Positions 33,428 through 48,400 of a stretch of DNA of 64,000 bases are shown in pieces. The notes under the pieces were generated by a model. The model did not search any database. It was not told the DNA's origin and saw nothing but the letters and a program-made list of their open reading frames with translations. Positions within the stretch are counted from its first letter, which is position 1; each line of letters starts with the position of its first letter. A program made the position numbers and the translations under genes. Origin of the DNA: Harmonia axyridis (taxonomy: Eukaryota > Arthropoda > Insecta > Coleoptera > Coccinellidae); NCBI RefSeq assembly GCF_914767665.1, contig NC_059503.1, positions 6,324,001 through 6,388,000 on the forward strand, given 5' to 3'.

Positions 33428-36400
33428 TTAGTATTCTTCATCAGATCCAACTCCGTTATCAACATTTCTTATCAACATATAATTATCCATATCGATGGAC
33501 CTGCAGTTATTAATTGAATACAAAAGTCTCTCAGCCATTATTTCTTGAGAGGTGTACGGTGGTAATCTCAACTGGAAGAAACAGGTCTGGGCAGTAGGTA
33601 AACCATTGACCGCTTTGTCCACTTTCATTATCTAAGAAAAAATTGTCATTGAAAAATTTTCATTTCCAAAGATTGTTGATTCCTAATCACATCAAGCTTT
33701 CCTCGCGTCTATTTTGGCGCTTATTTTCTATTTCTGATACATGACTGACACTAGCAAATCAGACTGTCACAAATTGTGTTGGTCAACCTGCATTTTGACA
33801 TTTCAAGTGTCAAAAATAAGCATGAAGACATGCATATTTCAAGCATGGATTGTCAGTTCCAGAAATAGATACGAGAAAAGCATGGTGTAATACAAGATTG
33901 AGATTAATACCTGAAAACGTTGTGACAAATCGGCCAAATTGGCTGGCAATCTAGAACGGCCTGAGACAAATCTCATAAACAAAACTCTCTCGTTATCTGA
34001 AAATCCTTCTAAAATATTCCATAACCATTGAACCAACTGATGGGTTTCTTCCACTTCTCGATATCTGGAACAATTAATTAAAAAGTTTTCAATGCCAGAG
34101 TACTATGTAAAGAGTATATATAGGGTGTTTTGTGAAATTCAATAGGTGATTCCTTGATTAAAATTTTTCCACATCCTTTCAAAGTTACAGTCCTTAAAAG
34201 ATAAGTAAGAATTATCCATCATTTTATAGGGAAAGAGGATGGCGAAGTCAAAAAAGGTTCATGGAACTTGTGGAACACAAGACCTCAATATTAACAAGGA
34301 ATCTCCTTCAGAATTATTGACATATCTTCATCAAACACTCTGTACATTTTTTACTCACCTAACTATTTTCTTCAGCAATGGAATGGATATATGCGAGATG
34401 CCACAAACTAATTTTTCTAAATGTTCGGCAGTCATAAGAGATAACAAAGGCACTGGGATCACTCCTGCCATACCATCTCTAACTGCTACTATTTGAGCAT
34501 TAAATTCTTGAATCCTAAATTTGATAGCCTGCTCATAATATTGATTTCGATTCTCGAAAGTTAGAGGTATATTCTTTCCCCCGTAAATAATAGGAACAGT
34601 CTAAAATAAAAATAATAATAGAATATCAATTGATAGCTCTGAATCCCGCATTGAATTAGGCCTTTTGCATGTCTATTTCTGAGTCTGACAGTCCATGCTT
34701 GATGTATGCAACTCTTTTCCCAATTGTCAAATTGCAAGTCTACCAACACAACTTCTATGTGGCATTAATGTTTCAAATATTTATAAGTTTGAAGCTCCAA
34801 TAAGACGTAAAACAGGTGTCGGAAAACAAGCCAGAGTGAAAATAGACGTCAAAAAAGACATGGAAAAGGCTTAATGTAATGATATTGCTTTAATAATTAG
34901 TCAACAATGTGTACCAACATACCTTTCCTGTACAACTAGTACCCTCGAAGTTCTCTAAAGGTATAACTTCATGGAAGTTTTCAGCAGTGACTCCCGACAT
35001 GTGAATGTCTCTAATACTTCTCAAACTTTGCACGTACATACAGTCGACCTCTTCTAAATCTTCAACAGACACAGGTTCGCCAACCAACAATTTCCATATG
35101 ATGGGAGCCAGAGGTATCGCTAAGGGTTTCTTGGTCCTAATTGCTACACCAAATAAAATACCTGCAAATAAATTATGTCAAAACCGAAAACATTTCCATA
35201 TTATTCTGATTTAACCTAAAAATTTAAACCACGTCATGTGTTGCGGTGAATTCAGCTGCGGATTCAACAAGTATTTATCCCTTTGAAAGCCATCGTCATT
35301 CACCGAGTTAGGGGTGGGGATAAGTAGAGGAACTACACCGGTTGTTAGCTCCTGGCACATCTCGGTGATGGTGTCGTCGAAGACTCCACCAGCGTCATCT
35401 GCACCTTCGCCTACTAATTTCACCTTCCAAGCTCTGGACGGTAATCTCACCTCGATTGGAGGGAATTTAACTATTTGTTTTGCTATCTGTACAAAGATGG
35501 GCTTGCATCTTCGGTCTGAAAACAAATAAGGAACTTTAATTCAAGTATTAAGAAAAGATATTGGATTGTAATCCCATATCGTAGTAGATATTTTTTTTCA
35601 ACGAGGTTTTCTCCCACATAAACATGCATCACACTCACTTTCATTTGAAATCCTCTTCACCACGATCAACGGTCCGTAATTTCTCCCTTGCACCATCGTC
35701 TTGCCTATGCATCTGACGAACGGCAAAGTATACACCTTCGGAGCCAGCAAAGGTCTCAGCTTGGCCGACACCAGTCCCTCTAGCGGAGGCATCTGCATCT
35801 CGCCCTGCTGGTCGCTGAGCGGCATGAACGTCCAGCAGGAATACAGCATGTCCGAAAAGTTGTACAGGAATTTAAGACGAGCCCGCAAGTTCTGTATGGG
35901 CAGGCCGGCCAGATGATCGTACTGGGCGGGTATCTCGGTAGGCGTGCCGAAAGAAAGAGATCTGGTCACGCCCGGTTCTCTCGGTGGCAACGGTGGCGCA
36001 GTCCAGGCAGCGCTGTGGGTGCGTCCGGTCGATATCTGCCTAATACCCCTGTTGCTCAGTTCCTGTATAATTTCAGGCTCCCTCACAAACGATCTGCGAT
36101 GATGGAATACAGAATTAGGATTTATAGATGAACTACTGGAACAAACATTTCAATTTTTACTATCACATTCAATCAATATGGAATATATCAACGTCGGTTC
36201 AATTTAATGATCAAAACATTTTTATTTGAACCAAAAAAAGGCTATGATATAAGTAGAATTAAAAAATAATGATAATATCAAAGTAGGAGGAGCTATAACC
36301 AACCCGTAAGGCACGCCCAGTTGTCCCTCGCTGTTCATGCCCCAGCCAAACACCTTGCCGCACGCGCTGAGGAACAGCACGTGTTCCGTGCCCATGGCGA

Positions 36401-39400
36401 AGTCCTCGATGTTGTACTCGGCAAGCGACATCAGCTGGTGCGGCCTGAGGTCCGTCCTCTCCCTCGAGTGGGCCTGCCACGGCACTCTGTCCACGCCGCA
36501 GACGAACACCCTGCCATCCTTGGTCAAGAACACGGTCAGGTTGGTACCGCAGCCCACCTTCTTCACCCCTATGTTGCACATCGTCGACACCTTCTGCGGC
36601 TGAGATTTGGCGGTGGTGTGGCCAAGTCCCAGCTTTCCGTAGTCGCCTTCGCCGAAGGTCCACACTCTCATGCCGTCTTGGGACACGCAGGCCGTGTGGT
36701 TGAGGCCGCAGGCCACCTGGCCGATCTTGTAGTTCTCCAGGGCGGTCACCTGTAATTAGAAAAAAGGATTTGATGTGCTGCCTTCACACAACTATCCTAC
36801 CACCATGACATACCCTCTCAGGAAGCTTCTTATTGGACGTAGATCCCAGTCCCAATCTCCCGTAGTCGCCGTTTCCAAACATGAACAGCTTTCCATCCGC
36901 AGTCACCACACCGCTATGCTTGAATCCACAAGCCACCTGTACCACCTCCTCACCCTGCAACGCCTCTATCTGCCTAGGCCTACGTTGTCTGTCGCTATTA
37001 CCATGCCCCAACTTGCCGAAATCTCCATCGCCCCACGAGAACACCTCTCCACTCTCGGCCAAGGCCAAACTGTGCCCGTCCGAACCGACCGACGACGCCA
37101 TATCGGTAATAACGAACCCTTGAAGACACGAGATCACGGTCAGACTGTGCAGATCGTCCGAGTTGCCCTGGCCCAACCTACCGTAACTCCCCTCGCCGCA
37201 AGCCAATACCGTGCCGTTGCCCTGGATCACGAACGTGCAGTTCTGACCGCACACTATCTTGCGCGCAGACTCGAACGACCTCACCAGCACCGGCGACGGC
37301 GCGTTGTAGCCCACTTCGGCCAGCTGACCGTGCCGATCCGAGCCCCACAGGTAGGTGTCGCACTTCCCGCCGATCTGCCAATCCTGAGGGCGCTGCACCA
37401 CCCACTGCATGATCTGCTCGTCCTGTTTGAGCGTCCAGAAGATGTTCTGCACCGCCGACGGTTTGACGTCGCCGTCTACCACGCGCGCCTGCTTGATTAT
37501 TTGGGCAGGTAGCTCGGTCCTCTTGATCAGACTGTCGGCCATCATGGCGCCCACGCTGAACGTGTACAACCAGTGGTACTGGGGCTCGAACTTGTCGTTT
37601 TTGTTGTTGAACGGGAGGAGCGGGTAGCAGAGCACGCTGTCGATGTCCAACAGGATGGCCAAGGAGGCCAGGGACTTCAGGTAGGCGGAATGCATCAGTT
37701 GGTAACCAGTCTGTACGAGCATCTTCTCCCGGTTGTTGTACTGGTCGAGAATTATGGTCGGTAGTAGGCATATCAGTTGCTTGAAAGATTGCACGTTGTT
37801 GAAGTTTCTGATTCCCCTCTTCATCAGGGCGCACCTGGCGGCACTTAACGCGCTTATCTTCTTCAGATGCTCCATGGTGAAGTCGGTGATGTGCACGTAT
37901 TCGGATCGTGAAAAGGTGGACATCAACTTATTGCCATACCACCGTATTCCCTTAGGGTTCAAACCTCCTTTACCCAAACAACTGTACACCAAGGTACCGT
38001 TGTGCATGGACCAAATGTTGACGACTCCTGTCGGTTCTTTGGAACAGCCTGAGGCCAAAAGGAGGCCGCTGTTATTGAAAGCCAGCGCTGTCACCGGGTT
38101 GTAAGAGTGACCTTGGCAATGCATGACCAACTGAGGCTCCTTATCCTCGACGTCCATCACGGAAAACGTCCACACCGCCACCGTTCCGTAGACGGTTCCT
38201 ACGGCCAGTAGGTGGGGCGTGTCGCTGTCTCCAATCAAAGGGGACCATTTCAAGGTCACCGGTTCGTAAGGTTGGGATAAGGTTAGGAGGAGTTTGAGTT
38301 CTTTGTCCTCGAACATCCACACTTTACAGGTCGAGTCGGTGGACAGGGTTGCCAACAGTTCGCCGGTGCTATTCCATTCGACGCCGCATATCGACGTCTC
38401 GTGCGCTTTCAACGTTATGATGCTGAGGTCGGGATCGAGCCAGCCTAGTTTTAAGGTGCCGTCTCTGTATGCTATAGCGAAGGCTTCTTCTTCGTGATGC
38501 CAGTCGATATGGGTGACAGCTGGAAAAAAATTAGAAGCTGAGTGGATACTTCAACATTCATTTACAATAAAAAAAAAGCTAAAAAGATGCTATCGTATAA
38601 CATCGTTTTATCTCCGAGAATGTTTTTGCAATTAATAAATAATTAGTAATAGTACTCACAATGTGACATAGACAGATTCACCATCTGTTCCACATTCTTC
38701 TCTTTGTTATTATTGGAAAACTTGGTAACAGATCCATCGATCTTTCCTATGAGCAAGTGATTAACATCGCACTTGGCGCGATCTTTAAACTTCGGGAAAG
38801 CCAAAGCAGTAACAAAATTAGTTTGTCGTTCAATCGCCCACTCCGAATACATGGGATTGCCCTCTACTTCTATATAACGTAAGACGTTGATCGTATTGCC
38901 CACGCTAGCTGCTACCAATCTTCCATACGGTGACGATACAAAGTGCTCGATGGGCCTGTCCATCATTAGCCTACAAAACTGAGACGATGAAGAACGGAAC
39001 ACAGCTAGAGACGCAAGAACTAGCTCGCTGTCCTCGTCCAAGCGCCAGAATCGCATGCTACCGTCATTACCAGCAGTGGCCAGCGTCCTCTCTCCATCGA
39101 TCCAGCAAACACAAGTCACCCTTTCGTTGTGACATGGCACCGGAACCGATACGTTCTTGATTCTAAGGAAGCTGGAGAGATCAGCGAAGTTCACTTGCTC
39201 CAAATGGGGACCGGACATCATCTGGACTTTGGTGGCCAAGCTCTTGAACAGTTTCTGGGCGGCCCACTCCTTGTACGTCGAATCTATCCTTCTCGACATT
39301 ATGTAAGCCGACAAAGCGTTCACTAACGTTAGAGGACCGACTGTCAATTGGTCGAAATCGAAACTGGAGTTCAAAGAAGACTCGTCTTTAGGTATATCCA

Positions 39401-42400
39401 ACATGGAACAACCTCCGTGGGTGGACAGAATGTTTATCAACGCTTGAGTGACTGGAAAGGCAGATGTAGGTATGTTGACCCCGCTGGCCGACTCTAAAAG
39501 GTCTTTGGTGCACAGATTAACCACTAGATTGGAGGACTCGACGTCATTTTGAGCCAGGGCAGCTATTATCACACTGAGATAGTTCAGGCAAGCTGTGGAA
39601 GCTGTCGGCAAGTTGCTGACCAATTGGAAGAAGTCCTTCGGCAACTGGTAACTAGGGATTTCCCCAACGGTGGGCACATGAGACAACTCCACCCGGTTCA
39701 TTGCTACCAACGTCATCAACTGGATGAATTTTCTTATATCCGATAAACCTATGTGTTCCAAACAGCTCACGAGACTGATGGAATTCGTGTTGATCGACAA
39801 AAGCGACAGGATATTGAGTATTATGGTCCTGGACAGCAATATGTGGATACTTGTTGTCATATACTTCAGAGCGGTTATCCTGTCCAAGGAAGTGGTCAGG
39901 AACATTGCTTGGTTGGTTACGAAACGGAGTTGTTGATCGACTTCTGAGGAGTTCTCGAGAGGGACTTGTGGAACCGCAGCCCTGCCTAAGGGGTCATGTG
40001 GACTCATCGATATACTCTCCACTTCAGGATCCATAGATTGCAAGCTGGTGAGGTTTTTCAATTTTTCCAAATCGTTGTAATTCGAGACATCTATGATTCG
40101 CACATTAGATTCGGTGGTATCTAAAAATACAAAAATCAAGAAGTTGAATATATCTTATTCTATATAAGTGAGATAATAACCAGTAATGAAGAGTTTATTT
40201 TGATAGAATAGAATAAAATAGAATAGAATAGAGTTTATTTAGTACAAATACAAAATAAACTACAGAAAATAAAGCTGTGAGTTATTCACCCTGAGGTAAC
40301 AACTGTGTACAACTGTGATGATATGAGAGCTAAGTAAAATATAACAATAATCTAGATTTTCCTTACGTATCATCTCAAAATTAATAATGCATATTATATC
40401 GATTGTAAAAATTCCTTACCATTCTCATCAAAAATGATATCTGGAGCAATGAGTTTCAAATATTTTTTAGTGTACTTCTTCTTGCAGAGCTTGCATAAGA
40501 TATAATAATCTCCTAAAAACAAACAATGCTATTTTGGTCTTTTTTTAGTTAACAAAACCTTACCTAACGTTGCACCACAAAAGCCTCTACCAACTGGTGC
40601 ATTACATCCTACATGATAACCTAACATGTGGTCCAATAGGTTAGGTGACATAATACCACAGTAAGAACAAACAGCCAGCTGCTTGGTTACCTGAGAAAAT
40701 TGAATAATGAGATTCAAGGGAAATTATGTACCCATTTGTAGGATAAAAACGTCAAATTTTGAGTTTTATGTGGACCAGTCTGTATAACGGATAGTGAAAA
40801 AAGCCTTCTTACATTCGTATATCCAGCACTGAATATGAAATCGACAGGCATGGTTCCTTCTTCGTTGTCATCGAACAAATCATTTTCACTAAAAAACATT
40901 TCAGACTCTTCTCTTTCCCTTTCAGATAGTACATTCAGCATAGCGCGGGTGTCTCCTCTAACACGGAGTCTGTGCCTCATTTCTCTTGCTTGCCTCTCTC
41001 TCCTTTCATGTATATCATTCCATGCTTGTGAGACAATTAGGTATCTCAGTTCAGAATGGGCCCTTCTTCTTGGATTGAACGAAGATCTTCTGCTTAGGTT
41101 GTCAAACTCACCGCTGGTACTCTCCAGACTCTACACATAGTCAAAATTAGGTTAGGTTGGTTATGTGGGCAAAATAAATGGGCAAAAATTACATAAAAGG
41201 GCAACCTTGGCCGAAATGGTCAAATTGAAAAAAGCGGGTTTTTTTATATTCATTACCTGCTGTCTTATTAGATCACTCCCATCAATCACCCTAGAGCCTG
41301 AAGCGTTTAAGGTGAGATCTTCACTGCTGTCCGGTTGAGGGTTCTCCAGCATCCAAGAGGCCAGAGTGTTTATGGTAGTAGCAGCGTTTAGTTCGGCAAC
41401 GGTTCTAGTTTCTAAAACCGCTCGAAAGATTTGGTCCTCTGTAAAACCCATTTCTAAGAGATGAGTTATCACAGGGGGCAGAGGGGCCCTTCTGTTCTGG
41501 ATCAGGTTGGCTTCTGAATCTGAAAAAATAAAAACTGCAATGGGCAACTGCTACAATACTGGAGTTTTGTGTAGTTCAACAAGGCATAACATCAGTTGTC
41601 TGTCAGATCCCAGATACTTTAGGACACTAGAAAGCTATTGTTCTCAATGAAGACTATTTTCAGTTTGGCCGAATCTACTGTACCAAAAATAAAAAATTGC
41701 ACTCACCTGATTGCATTCCCAGTCCATAAGGAGTGAACAAAGAATTCGATATACGCGGAGGGTAATTATTCCTGGAACTGCTAGCTCCAGCATCCGATTG
41801 CAGCGAAGAATCCACATTAGAAATCTCACACTCATTCGAAACCTCACTGACTTCAAAACCCAAAGACTGATTGCTATTCACAACAGACCTACTCTTGATG
41901 TAGTTCAAATGCAATATCCCCTCCACCCTCTCTATCTCGCTCAGGCTCAGGATGGTCTTCAACTTGCATTTGTCCACGCTCTTCTCCGCAAGGAACTGGA
42001 TGACGTGTTTTATCTCCGTCTCACTCTGTTTTTTGTCCGTGTCGTAGTTGATCAAGAAGATCTCCGAATAGGTGCTGGAAGTCAAGAGGACTCCAAGCGC
42101 CTTGAGCGCCGCGAACTGCAACGACGTCAACTTCAGGCACAAGCCCTCCATCTCCGACAGCTTCTTCTCCAACAGCTTCAGCTGGAAGCTGTTGCCACCG
42201 GGTCCGTTATCGTTTTCGTTCATCTCCTTCAGGGTGGAGTCGCTCTGTGAACCAAGGATCTTCTCTGTGCTAATACGTGTCACCTCCCCCATGATCCTGG
42301 ACACCATGTCATTGGTGAGGGCTTCCATAGTCCTGGGCGTGGCGTGTTGGGCGTCCACGTTGCTCTGATGCGATATTTGGGAATCGGAACAGGACCTAAG

Positions 42401-45400
42401 AGACTCCGGACTAGTGAGGTTGGTCTTCCTTTGGGGTTTTTTGGTTTTGGACGCTTCGTTGTTCAGGAGGTACTCTTCGTCTTCGGTTAGGTTGTGGTTG
42501 GGGAATTTGATCTCGTCCGATATGCCTGATAGTCTGGTTACGTGGTAGAGTAAGGTGGATGTCAATCCTGGAAAAATAAATTTTGTTATAATATACAGGG
42601 TGTTCCAGGAAATATCGAAGTTGTTAGTACTTATTTATACAAACGGTAACATCCCAGACCTGAAAATATTCTAGATCGATAGAGCAGTTTTTCCCACTCA
42701 AGTAACCAAATCTTCAATAAAATCGTACCTTGGTTAGCATCGACCGTGGCACACCCTGTATAAAAAGTGAAGGTTCTGGAATTCTCCAATATTTCGAACC
42801 CTATACGTGGCAACAACGCTCGTTTCTGACTGTTTCAAAATACAGTAACAAGCAAAGGCGGGACCAAAACGTTAGACCCGCCCTTCTCGGATGAGAACAC
42901 GCCCACCTCACTACAACCTCAACAGCTTAACGATGGCACGCACCGCTATAGCATCAATTTTAACAAACAGAAACCAAAAAACGGTATACTTACCCATAAA
43001 TTTACCCGTATTAAACGGTTGAGCTTCTACACTTTCCAAATTCGGCACAGAAACCTCACCAACTTCTGCCTCACCTTCCCATTGCACATTAACAGTTGTG
43101 ATACCCTTTTTCAAAACGCCCATCACAACTCCCTTCTTACCGGTAGTCCTATGCCTGCAATAGCCTCCCATTTTCAAGCCTCGGTCCAAGCCTAAAAACA
43201 TTCGATGTAAAAAGGAGGACAAACTAAGTGATCTTGGGCTAACCTCCAATAACTACCAGTGCTGGCCAAACGTTCAAACACAACTCGTCGGTGTTGATTG
43301 TGTTCTTTTCGTTGTGGTTTTCAGGATTCTCAAGATTAACCATCAAGTCGTTATTGTGCGACTGCACTACAGGGAAAAGCTTTTCTATCCTTTGTAGTCT
43401 TGCAACCAGGGCCCCGTTCACCTAATAATAATAATAAATATTATACTAACTGACACAGATTGATAGATAGAAACAGAACCAAAGTTATTCTGATGGTCTG
43501 AAATACTTTTTACGACTGCAAATCTTGAAATAAAAGTTTTACCTTCTAAATAAATTTTTTTGGCGCATCCTGTATAATTTATTTACCTCTGATGTCCAAG
43601 TATCTGAATCGTGCAGTTTTCTCAACAAAGTGAGGAATGATTCACTCAATACTGCACCCAGTGGTGCCAAATTTGGCTCTCCTGGTTGTAGTTCTCTCTG
43701 TGCTCCATGGACCTAGAGAATCCAAGAAAAATTAATCAAAATTCCTGAATAGTTGAGCTGAATTGAATTTATTGAGAAAAAAACCTAGCATTACTCAAAG
43801 TATTTTTTTTGTTATTTTTATTAAAACTAGACCATCAATCATTTTCAAATTCACCCACCTTCATGTCTGTAATTTTGATTTTCTCTCCAGGATTTGTGCT
43901 ATAAAACATAACACAAGGATATAGCTCCGTAGCATCGATACCTTCAAAGGCCACTCTAGGTTCCTCGCCATTTTTTCCAAAACTCAAAGTCTTAAGCTCC
44001 ATATCCAGCACCACCGTAATATAATCCCCCTGAGTGTAACTTGGAAAATTGGGTATATTATCCTTTTCTCCGTTATGGTATAAACTTCCACTATAAGCCC
44101 TATACAACCACATATCTTTGGTGGATCGATGACTAAAATCTTTAATCGGGAACTTAGATACACCAATACAACAGCCTTCATTGCCTCTGTTTTCTTTAAC
44201 AATCAATATTTTCCACTGGTAACAACCAGTTTTGATGACTTGGTTGACGAGACCATAACCTCTGCCACCGATGCCATGGACCAGAGTCAAGCTGCTCTCA
44301 ACGCTACAATTCATACATTTCTCCGAATCGAAACCCATATCATGGATTGGTATGTCGCTTTCGCAGATTTTATCCATAATTTCCTTCATTTTATCTATTG
44401 CTTCTTTATTCTCGTTGAAATTTATTTGAGGTAGTAACTCCACTGTACTCGATAGATACCACACAGTCTTCCCAAGCTGCTCAAAGAGCCTATTGATTAT
44501 ATGTTTGCGCAGCTCATCGTCGATGTCATCGGGTTTCAACTTGGGAAGTATACCTTGGAGAATCTGTAACACCAACATTTTCGGCCTAAGCAAGGACAGT
44601 TGTGCAGTCACGCTAAGTTTGGCGTCATGTGTATCCATCACCGACAACAAGGCAAATATCCACTTTTTCGTTGCTAGCAGCTTCCGTATGGCTTGGTTCG
44701 AAGATATAATCCTAAGGACTAAAAGAAAGTCTCCCAAAATTCTCTCGGTATAAGTGTAACAGCTCACTTGAGACCCACCGTAACAGACGTTGTAAATTGT
44801 GGTTAAGTACCACAGTCTGTCTTGCAGTTTACTAACTACCGTCTTTAAGGCTGATGAATCTAGTTTTTTAGCGTGGAGAGAACATGAAATCGACATTATG
44901 TTGACCAGCCTTGAGACGGAGATGTTCACTAAGTGACATTTGGTGTGGCCTCTAGGTACAGACTGCATCAAAGTCAGCAGCATAGAGAATAGGTTGTCCT
45001 TAATAGCTAAACTCAGATCGTTTGGCTGAAACTGGGTGGTCAGTGAAAAAATCGTTATGAGAAGTAACAAGTTGTTGTCGGAATTGAGACTGATCTGTTT
45101 ACTCAAGGACTTGGCAAGGTGTTCCCTTATGCTGTACACAACTGTCCTAATTTTCTCCTGCAAACCGGACGGAGCAGATTTGATATCGTCCAAGTAATGC
45201 TGTAAGTAGGTGACATTATCGCCGTATTTCGCGGAGAAGAACCCGAAACAACCTGCCAAAACCTGTTGGTGCATGCAGTTCAACAACAAGTCCCCGTTTT
45301 CCTTCTTGAGCAAGACTAGAAGGTGTTCCAACGCTTCCAATCTACACTCCGCCCTCCTCTTCTGACTCAAGAGGGCAGCATTTATGACTAGAGGTTCAGT

Positions 45401-48400
45401 GTTCCATCCGTCCTTCGGATTGGCTTTATGCAGACAGGTGGCGTTGCCTGTCGTTTCGTTACACACGAAGTTCAGGCAGGCGTTGCCGATTTTTTTAAGT
45501 ACAACGAATCGCGTGATCTGTTCGTTTTCGTAGGCGTCTACGTATTGTTTTTCGTCCTCTATTTCTTCTTCGCAGCCGCTGTTTTTGCTCTCGTACATTT
45601 CGACGTCTATCTCTGAAATAAGAGGAGAATAGGGTTGATACTCAGTTCGATTAGGTTGGAAAAGGGAGGTGACTTCCAGTTTGGTTAGGTTAGGTCACTA
45701 TTCCGGACAAAATGTAATGAGAAATGCGAAATAAACCCACCAAAATTATATTCGTAGATAGCATAAAACAGAAAATATGTAAAAAGATTGTATTATAGTG
45801 AGGGTTTTCCAATATGAGCTTTCATTTTAAATAAGACCCAATTTGGCAGCTGTCACTTTTGAAGCTGTCATATTTTGACATTTGACAAGTGAAAACTACG
45901 CCATTACTAAAAATGGAACGATACACGCTTCAACAACGCATTAAAATTGTTAAAATTCACTACAAAAATGAATCTTTCACTCCCAAAAATTATTTGATTT
46001 ATCTGTAGATATTCCCCGAAATATTGAATGAACTGAAAAAAAATTTCTTGCAAGCACAAAAACTCACCTTTCACAAACTCCATCAGATAGAGACACCTCT
46101 GTATCACCATCTCGCAACACTCCAAAAACTTATTCTCCTCATTCAAATTGTTCAATAAACCAAAGAAATCATTCTGTTTAGCGAACTCTTCAGTTACAGT
46201 ACCCGGACAGTTCTTAGGGGTGTTCTCCAACGTGTAGCACATCAAGTTTATAAGTTTCCGCCTGAGTCTATGTGCACATTTGTAAAGCTCCTTAACCGCT
46301 TCATGATTCGGAGATTCGTTTATGTAACCGGTATGTTTAAGTATCGTTATGAGGAAGCATCTAATCACCCTCTCAACTAATTTGCCGTCTTCGTTCTCAA
46401 ACTCCCAATTATCACAGTTGGTGGACATCATAGTTCCGTAGAAATCTTTTTTTTGGTCGGAGCAAGAACTAGAAGTCTCGCCCAGATCGTCTTGGACGTT
46501 GAAGGCCAGTTTGAACAGTTTGATGTTGCCCCTGGTGAAACAACTTTCCTTTATCGGGTTTTTCAGCATGTTGGAACAGACAACCAAAGACGCCTGCATA
46601 AGGCATATTATGTCTGGGGTGTTGCTCTCGATTCCATTGGAAAATAATTCGTTGGAAAGCCAGTGTCTACTAGATATCTCTTTGTCGGTTAACGGATGAC
46701 CAATCAGCATCTCACCCAAGCACTGTCCGATGAGTAGAGAGCAAGTTTTTTGCAGTTCTACCAACCAAATCCAAGATCGGTCGGCAAGCTCGGAAAATGT
46801 TGGAGTTTCTGATCCTGAAAAAATTAGTGTAATATCATCGAAATTCTGTGCTTTGATAGAACATAAATTAAGTTATTTTTACAGACTAACCTAAAAGCAT
46901 GAAAAATATTTCAGTTATTCCAAATTATTATAACATATATGGGGTATCCAATCAAAACCTAAAAATTGAATATCCGGAATATTCAGAGTGATAGTAGCAC
47001 TTCCTTTTTCAAATGGTACACCTAGTATGTTTTTACCTTTTTGGGAATTCTCAATGTGTTTCAAGTTGACTTTGTGCAAAAATCCTAAAAAACTTAAAAA
47101 TAAAGAATAGAAATAGAGGGAGTAAAAAAAATTGCAAATTAACTACGAAATGGTTTCGAATAAATGAAAAATTTTGACCGAATCATCTCTATATTTTGGT
47201 ACCATGGTAGTCATGAAAAACCTTTTTTTTTATCCATTAACTAACAATAGACCAATTGACAGATTTTTCAAATAATTATAATTATTATTATTTTGTTTCA
47301 TACTGTCAAACGAAATAAAGGTTCCTAATATAATTTCCATAATTATAGATAGATTTGATAGGTTGTGTCAAAATAGGTGTGCAAACGCAATATGGGCTAT
47401 AATCCTATATCAAAAAATACAATAAAGAAATTCCTTAAATCATAAAATACTCACTGCTCGATTCCTTCTCATTATCACGAATAACTAACGGTAAAAGTTT
47501 GTTGAAGTCCTCCAAAGGGTCCAGCAAATCAACCAGAAACGTCAAAATGCTCCTCACAAAGTATGAAGGCAACAACAACAAAGAATTCAGTATCTTGAAC
47601 AACATAGAGCCAGTAGCGGATTCCAACAGCACGTTATAAAGTAACTCCAAACTAGAAGGATGAGCCTCGACAACGGCAGAGCTCTTTGTCAAAATATCGA
47701 TTGCTAAAGGAATTAACTGCGTGAGATGATCTTTCAATATTGTGTCATCGAGGCCATATTGACATTCGTCTCTGGGAATGGCCAGGTTTGCAAGAAGATG
47801 GTTTTGAAAAGAGGACAGTAATTTGCGAAGATCTGTTATATGTGGATCTTCAACGTTTTGCCATTTGACCTCTTTCTGAGAGCTCAGGTGGTCCGTAATG
47901 TCGATCAGGGTTTCCTCCTAGAGTAACCAAAAAAAAAAATTAGGAAAGCAGTGTTCAAATTTGAATGTGTGTAATTTTTTTTAAGAAATTTCGTCTAAAT
48001 AGACAACTTTGAATGTATAATAATCTTCTTCCACAATTTGGTGCTGATATTTTTTTTTATTTATTAAACGGCAAGCCAATTTACAATTAAACAGAAAGAT
48101 ACAAAGTAAAATACACGTGCACACATTAATGTAATCATAGGATGAAAAAAAAAAAACCAAAAACAACAATTACAGCCTTCCAAGAGCTTTTCTAAAGGAA
48201 GCCAAGGGTGAATCAAACAGCTCAAGCTTGTTGCTGTGAGCGTTTGCTGATCTCATTGCTTTATTGAGAGACTCATTTTGTCCATAATTTGTTCTGCAGA
48301 AAGGAATCTTGAAAATTTCACTATTTCTATTTCTTCTAACATTTACTGATAGCGGGACAAGTTCAACAATTTGAGGACAATCGATACAGCCATCGATAAT

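Noticed and set aside
36775..37512. 245-codon plus-strand open frame
   Set aside because: It is exactly antisense to HERC1 exon 19, which encodes clear WD40 and RCC1 repeats. The open frame is a by-product of GC-rich codon use.
37178..37834. 218-codon minus-strand open frame in another phase
   Set aside because: Overlaps HERC1 exon 19 out of frame, with an Arg/Gly/Pro-rich composition typical of a shadow frame.
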